Below, one piece after another: positions 58,641-64,000 of a DNA stretch of 64,000 nucleotides. Position 1 is the stretch's first letter. Each line of letters begins with the position of its first letter. Below the pieces are notes generated by a model. The model was not told the DNA's origin, made no database searches, and saw only the letters and a program-made list of their open reading frames with translations. The DNA is from Pipra filicauda (lineage: Eukaryota; Chordata; Aves; Passeriformes; Pipridae). The stretch spans positions 5,207,501 through 5,271,500 of the forward strand of contig NW_024104532.1 in NCBI RefSeq assembly GCF_003945595.2, written 5' to 3'. Position numbers and translations under genes: made by a program.

Positions 58641-61600
58641 AGCGGTGGCATCCTTTGGGAGTGGTTTGCCTGGGTGATGGGTTGGTGCTGTGCCCACCCC
58701 TCCAGTTGCCCTCCGTCCCCTCAATGCTCAGGGTGGGGGGTGCCCAGTGCCCCCACTGTGGCTCTGACCGGGCTGACCCCTCTATCCCCAATGGGGAAGT
58801 GTAGATGGTGGGGGGGGGGGGCAAAGCTGCAAACTACTATGGTAGGGTCTGGGTGAGAGGGGGATGCAGCAATTCAGGCTGTGGCTCCAGGGCTGGGGAG
58901 ACCCTCACCTGTGGCTGGCAGCATCCTTGTTCCCCCTCATGCCCAGGCTGGGCTGGCTCCTGTTCCCACAGCTGCAGTTGGGGACACCTCTGCATGGCCA
59001 CCCCCTGCCATGGTGGGGTGGGCTGTACCTTTGGGGTGCCGTGGTGGGTAGGCTGCTCCTTGAGCTGTGTCTCTGTTCCTGCTATTTTCCCCACAGGCTT
59101 ATTTGGGGCTTTTCTTTTTTTTAAGTTTATTTGGCCCAAATCACAGGGCACTTCACCAGCCAGGGGGTTTCAGGCTGGCAGCGCGCGTGGTTACCTTGCC
59201 AGGCTCAGCCTGCCCTGGTTGGTGCCATGGGGAGACAGAGGGACACAGGACAGACACGTGTGCCATGGAGCCCCTGTGGCATCACCTGCGATGCCCCAGC
59301 CTGGCCTCGGGGACACAGCAGGGTCATTGTGGGGCTGTGAGGCAGGGGTGTTGCCCTGGGATGTGCAGGCAGGTGATGATCTGGCCAAGTCCACCACCCT
59401 GTCCATTCCTGGGAGAGCTGATTCCTGCTCCCTTCCCTTCTGATCTCACACTAAGCCCTGTGGGTGTAGTTCCCCTGCTCTGGAGTAGCAGCTGCTAACA
59501 TCTGGGTTACATGGACTCCCATTGTACCAATTCTTGGCATTTTGGGTTAAAATAAACCCCAAATCCGACAGCTGTCGTCACTTTTATGGCTCTGGAGGTC
59601 TGAGAAGCATTCTGCTGTGAAGCGTTTGCCAAAGGCAGCCAGTGCCTGACCCTGCCTGGAGTGTTCATTTTATCCCAGAACAAATCCTACAGCATTGTTC
59701 TTCACTGAAAATACATTTTAGGAGTTAACATTTAGAGTTAGTGGGTCCCAAAGGTGCTCGGCTCTGGGTTTAGTCACTGGGCACGTTTAGCAGGTGCTGA
59801 CCGAGGGGGCCGGCTGTGCCCTTGCCCCAGTCACTCTGTGTGCAGGTATTTTGGAGTGTGCTGTGAGCCCCTGTGGGCTCGTGGCTGTTGGTGGGCTCCT
59901 GTCCCACTGGCCGTGGCCGTGTCGCATGGCCCTGCGCCCCAGGCTGCTGCACTGGGGCAGGAAGAATGCTCTCCGGCCTCCAGAGATAAGGATGTTTTTA
60001 TGACTGAATTGTTTTGTAGCCTCTATTGAATGCGTTCCTGGATTAGCCCTTAATTCCTGTATGGGGCCTGGGGGTTGTTCCACGGGTGCCCAGGCTGCAG
60101 GGACAGGAATAACACCGATTCTGCTGGAATGTGAATCAGCAACACATCCCCTGCACGTGTGGCACGGTCTGCAGGGTGTTTTGGGGGAAGGTTTGGGGGT
60201 GTGTGGGGCAGGGCATTGCCCGGGAGGCTGGGGAGGGGTGTTCCCTTCCTGGCTGGATGCTCGGCCACTCTGTACATCCTTCTGCTGCTGTAGGAGCGAC
60301 TTCACTGGCTGAGCGGCTGCTCCGAGCTATGGTGCCTCTGACTGCTTCAGCAGACCTGGCACTGGACAGGATCTGTCCCAGCTTTCCCCATGTGTGTTGG
60401 GTCCAAGGTCTGATGTGTCTTATGAGCCCTTACGGATCATTCTGGCATCCATCAGCAGGGATGCAGATGCTGCAGGAGTAGGGAGCTGCTCTGCTGCCTG
60501 TTGCTTGGTGTTGCTCTCATGTTTGGGGATGGGGATGTCTCAGGGCTCAGGGCTGGGGATGTCACCTCTGTCAGTCAGTACAGGTGGTATCTGGGGCCAT
60601 TCCTGGCTGTGACCGGATCTTGCATCTCTTACCCAGCTTTTATTTTTCTTTGGTGTCTCCAAATTGTTCATCTCCCCATTGCTGGGCATGGTGGCCTTAT
60701 CTGACTGTCTTTGTCTGCATGCTGCTCCTCAGCTGTCGTGGCATGTGGGTGTGGAGCCAGGCAGGCCCAGGGAGCAGCAGACCCCCGGCTCAAAGCACGC
60801 TACCCTCAGAACAAGCAGCTTGGAGGGTGTCTGGGCCCTTGGCACGGCATGGTGGCCTACAATGAGAGTTACGTGAGGTCTTGGCAATATCCTTGCTCAT
60901 TTTCCTTCCTCTTGCCTTTGCTGAACATTTCACATCCTCTTTGTTTTAAGACGGGCGTGATAGGAACGTAACTCCTTGCGTATCAGCGAGGGGTGACTTG
61001 GACAGGCTGTGGCGGGGAGAAGGTGCTGGAGGGGGGAAGAGCCCTCGGCAGTGCTGGACAGGAGTGTTCTCCTGTTTGCTGCTTGGCCCCTTGCAGCTCC
61101 CATGCCAACACCAGTGTGCAGGGATGGTGAGACTGGATAAGGGCATGTAAGAGTGTCTCTACCAGAGTTTGGTGAAGGGGCTGCTGTGCCCTGCTTTTGC
61201 CCTTCACGAGGTACGGAGGGAAATGGGACTGATTCACAGCTCTTTATCCTTCCCTTAGAGAAAAAATAAATTTAGAAGGTTGAAAATGATCCTCATTTGC
61301 TGAAGGGCTGGTCTTGCTAAATGTCTTCAGATGCCGATGGCATCTCTGGAGTGTGTGTGTATATGTATATAGATAAATGCTGTTGGATTTTTTTCTCCCC
61401 AGTGAGTTTCTGTACCCGTTTCCATTGTCTCCCTTCGCTGCTTGGCTGGTATTTGGAGTGACCTGGTTTTCAGCAAAACGTGTCCCTCTTCCTCCCTGAT
61501 CCACCACCATAAATTATTCAGAAAGTTTTGCAGATGCAAAGATTTCGAGTGTGACATAAATAATGAACTCGAAGCCTGGGTGCGGTGAAACTTGTTCTCT

Positions 61601-62900
61601 AGTGAGGAAGCTGTGGTGACCAGTGGGAGCAGGGATGCTGAAGTATTTTGTCCCTTTGTGTGTCCCTGTGCTTGTGAAAGGGGCAGGCAGGGAGCTGTGT
61701 CCCAGCCAGCAGCTTGTCCCAGTCCCTTTGCTTCCATGGAGGGGGATATGGAGTCCAGGTGCCCAGATGGTGGTGCAGAGATGTCTGCAGCTTGCTTTGG
61801 AAGACAAGCAGCACATGTAAAGATGGAGGAGTGGGGGTGCAGGTGGCTGCCAGCCATCGCCTCCCCCACACCTTGTCGAGGGGCTGAGCTGGGCACTCTC
61901 CTCCTCCCTGTCTCCCTGTCCTGCCAGGCGCCATGTCCCCGTGGCGATGGGGCTGTCACCCCCTTCAGGCACTGGGCACAGCCCGGTGCCCTGCCACGTT
62001 TCTGCTGGTTTGTTTTGCTTCTTCCAACTCCCAGGCACTAATTTGAAGCCACTGAACCCGTCCACGCCCCGGCTGCTGCCGCGCTCCCATGGCAGAGGCT
62101 GCAATTTCATTTATGTGGTGGGGCTGGGATGGGGCTGGCTCTGTGAACCCTTTCCCCACAAGGAGCACAAGGGCTGGACCCTGAGGGGCTGTACCATGTC
62201 TTGGGTTCCTATGGGAAGGACGGAGGTGCCTGTGCCCCGAAAGGCAAAGTTGGGCTGGTTTGGTGTTTTGGATCACTTTTCCTTTGGCTGTTTTTTGTCT
62301 GGGTCACCACAGAGCTGTGGCTGGCAGTGAGGAAGGGCAGGACCGAAGGGGGATGTGGGAAAGGGATGATGCTGGGGTGGACCTCGATCCTGCAGCGGCC
62401 TGGGGCTTCTCTGGCCCCACTGGCTTCCCAGGACAGATGCTGTGGTACCGTCTCACAGGTCTCATGCCAGCTCTGCCTTCCACCAGCCTGTCCCATGCTG
62501 GCTGCAGTGAGCAGCTGGGGTTTGCCCCTGCTCCTGGCTGAGGTTTCCAGCTGGTGCATGTGGCTGACTGAGAAGTGTGGTCGCCCTGCTGTGCCTGCAA
62601 GGTGTGATTTTAATGAGTTGCCCCCTGGGATGACCCCTGTGTGCCTGCACTGTACCAGGGTGGTGGAGGTGGCCTGTGCTGCCAGGGGTGATGCCAGCAG
62701 GGCTTTTGCTGCAGCTGTGGGGTTTTTCCTGAGACAAATCCAGTTCCGGGGTTGCCGTGCAGCTTAAAATGTGAAGAAGTGGGGCGGTGGGGCAGTTCCT
62801 GGTGGTACTGTTGGTGTGCTGGGCTCTGGGATGTTCTTGCACACGGGTTCTGTTCCACATCTCAGCAGCATCTTGGTGAAATCAACCCTTTATAAAACGT

Positions 62901-62967
62901 CTGTGCCCATGGCTGTGGGGTGGCAATGCTGTACCCAGAGCTGTGCCCATGGCTGTGGGGCAGCAGT
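62901..62967. repeat. 40-bp tandem duplication
   Basis: CTGTGCCCATGGCTGTGGGG occurs at 62901 and again at 62941, with partly similar sequence after each. It lies in ARHGAP26 intron 1. Confidence 0.75.
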
Positions 62968-64000
62968 GAATGGAACTGGCACTGATTGTGCAACAGCCTG
63001 GAAACGAAAGTGAAACTTTTGCCCAGTGTTTACTTAGTTCCCTTTTGACACAAACAAGGCTTAGGCGGGTGATAAGGAAATGTTTCAGACTGGCCGATAC
63101 CTTCAGTTGCCCAGTTTGCCACTGTCACTGCCTCTCCCTTCCTGCTCTCCATGGCCCCTGGCTCAGCACACTCGGTCTCCCTGGCGAGTGGGTCTGGGGG
63201 AGCCTTGACTCAAGTGGGCAGAGGGCAGGTAGACTGTAACAGAGTGCCGTGCACTCAAAATGCCCTTATGTGGCTCTGAAGGGGAAAAGCCCTCGAATGT
63301 ATTGGGGGACATACCCTGTCTTGTGCTGCTTTGTAATCCAGTTCCATCTGGAGTGACTGGTCCTTGTGCCCCATTGGTGCTGGGGAGGAGGAACCCAAAG
63401 CCCATCGTAGGTTATTTTCATCCTTTTTGCCCTTCTGGTCCCCGAAGCCCAAACCTTCCCACCATGTTTGCACAGAGGAGTGGAGTGATCGAGGTTCAGA
63501 GGTTTAGGTCTGGCCTTCCCAGGAACAGTTCCCTGTTTGTCCACCTGCAAACATGAGTGCTCAGAGCTGTGCTGCTGGCCAGGAGAGTCCTGGACTTTAC
63601 AGGCTCATGTTTGGAGGAAAAGGAGTGTTGTGCAAAAGTAACCCCCCCGCTGGGTTGCTGTGACCACTGGCACTCGGTTCTGCTCCAGTTGTGCTGTGAG
63701 AATTGATGTTTGGCTGCTGCCATTGAGCACTTGGTGCCAGCCGCCCACAAGCAGCATTGGGTGTGGGGTGGCCAAGGTGAGTCACCTGCGGCATCTTCCC
63801 AGAGCTGGGGAATTGCTGCCTTGCAGCACAGGAGGATTTCCCGGAGCGTCCATGTGGGAAGAGACTCGAGTCCCTTCCTGGGTGGTGGGAGACAGTGTTG
63901 CCCAAAGAGCTTGCCCTGTGCTCAGAAGGGTTTGGAGTCCCTGCCTGCACCCCCAGTGTGGTGGGTCACAGCCAGGCCCCCCTTGGTTTTCCCCCCACCT

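Larger units (their letters stand above)
58184..64000 (+). other. ARHGAP26: ARHGAP26 intron 1 (5' part, runs off the window)
   Basis: Everything after the GTAAGT donor at 58184 is the beginning of the first intron of ARHGAP26, whose second exon is not in the window. The human intron is very long. The first 100 bases are still CpG-island. After that come a G/T-rich minisatellite (58330-58640), a 12-base G run at 58810-58821, and a short 40-bp duplication at 62901. Many reading frames of 60-210 codons exist, but none shows a domain or a consistent pair of splice sites. I saw no other gene. Confidence 0.85.

Noticed and set aside
58810..58821. Runs of twelve identical bases (also C runs at 4220-4231 and 48544-48555)
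   Set aside because: Ordinary homopolymers. They are more useful as warnings for sequencing error than as features.

Overview
This is nuclear DNA of a vertebrate, most likely a bird. At least sixteen truncated copies of CR1 (the chicken repeat 1 LINE family) are scattered through it in both orientations. I saw no SINE of mammalian type. Genes have short exons with canonical GT-AG splice sites, and the introns of the one complete gene are compact. No prokaryotic operon, CRISPR array, tRNA or rRNA was seen, and almost all short reading frames are chance open stretches.

Two protein-coding genes can be supported, arranged head to head. FGF1 lies on the minus strand: its three coding exons are 25091-25259, 21155-21258 and 20283-20477, and together they encode a complete 155-residue protein in consistent splice phases. 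ARHGAP26 (GRAF1) lies on the plus strand: only its first coding exon is inside the window (58030-58183, 51 residues of the BAR domain), and the rest of the window is its first intron. The same FGF1/ARHGAP26 neighbourhood is known from the human genome (5q31), so synteny supports both calls.

Layout: 1-19.1 kb is intergenic DNA below the 3' end of FGF1. It holds CR1 fragments, several AT-rich stretches that look like conserved noncoding elements, and an orphan CpG island at 16.3-16.8 kb. The segment 19.1-25.3 kb is the FGF1 body with a probable 3' UTR. From 25.3 to 57.4 kb lies the interval between the two genes. It contains a second CpG island at 39.1-39.7 kb with a minus-strand splice donor, a candidate noncoding first exon and promoter for FGF1, flanked by two minisatellites. 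It also holds a purine-strand-biased tract at 36.7-37.1 kb and a third minisatellite at 44 kb. From 57.4 to 58.3 kb is the very GC-rich ARHGAP26 promoter island. From 58.2 to 64.0 kb is ARHGAP26 intron 1, which includes a further minisatellite.

The two genes do not act in one pathway that the sequence shows: FGF1 is a growth factor and ARHGAP26 a membrane-curving RhoGAP. I did not find a clearly new biological system. The observations most worth a second look are the FGF1 upstream CpG island with its adjoining 31-bp minisatellite, the orphan island at 16.5 kb, the candidate conserved elements, and a sequon-rich reading frame at 28.6-29.1 kb that could be an old retroviral envelope remnant.
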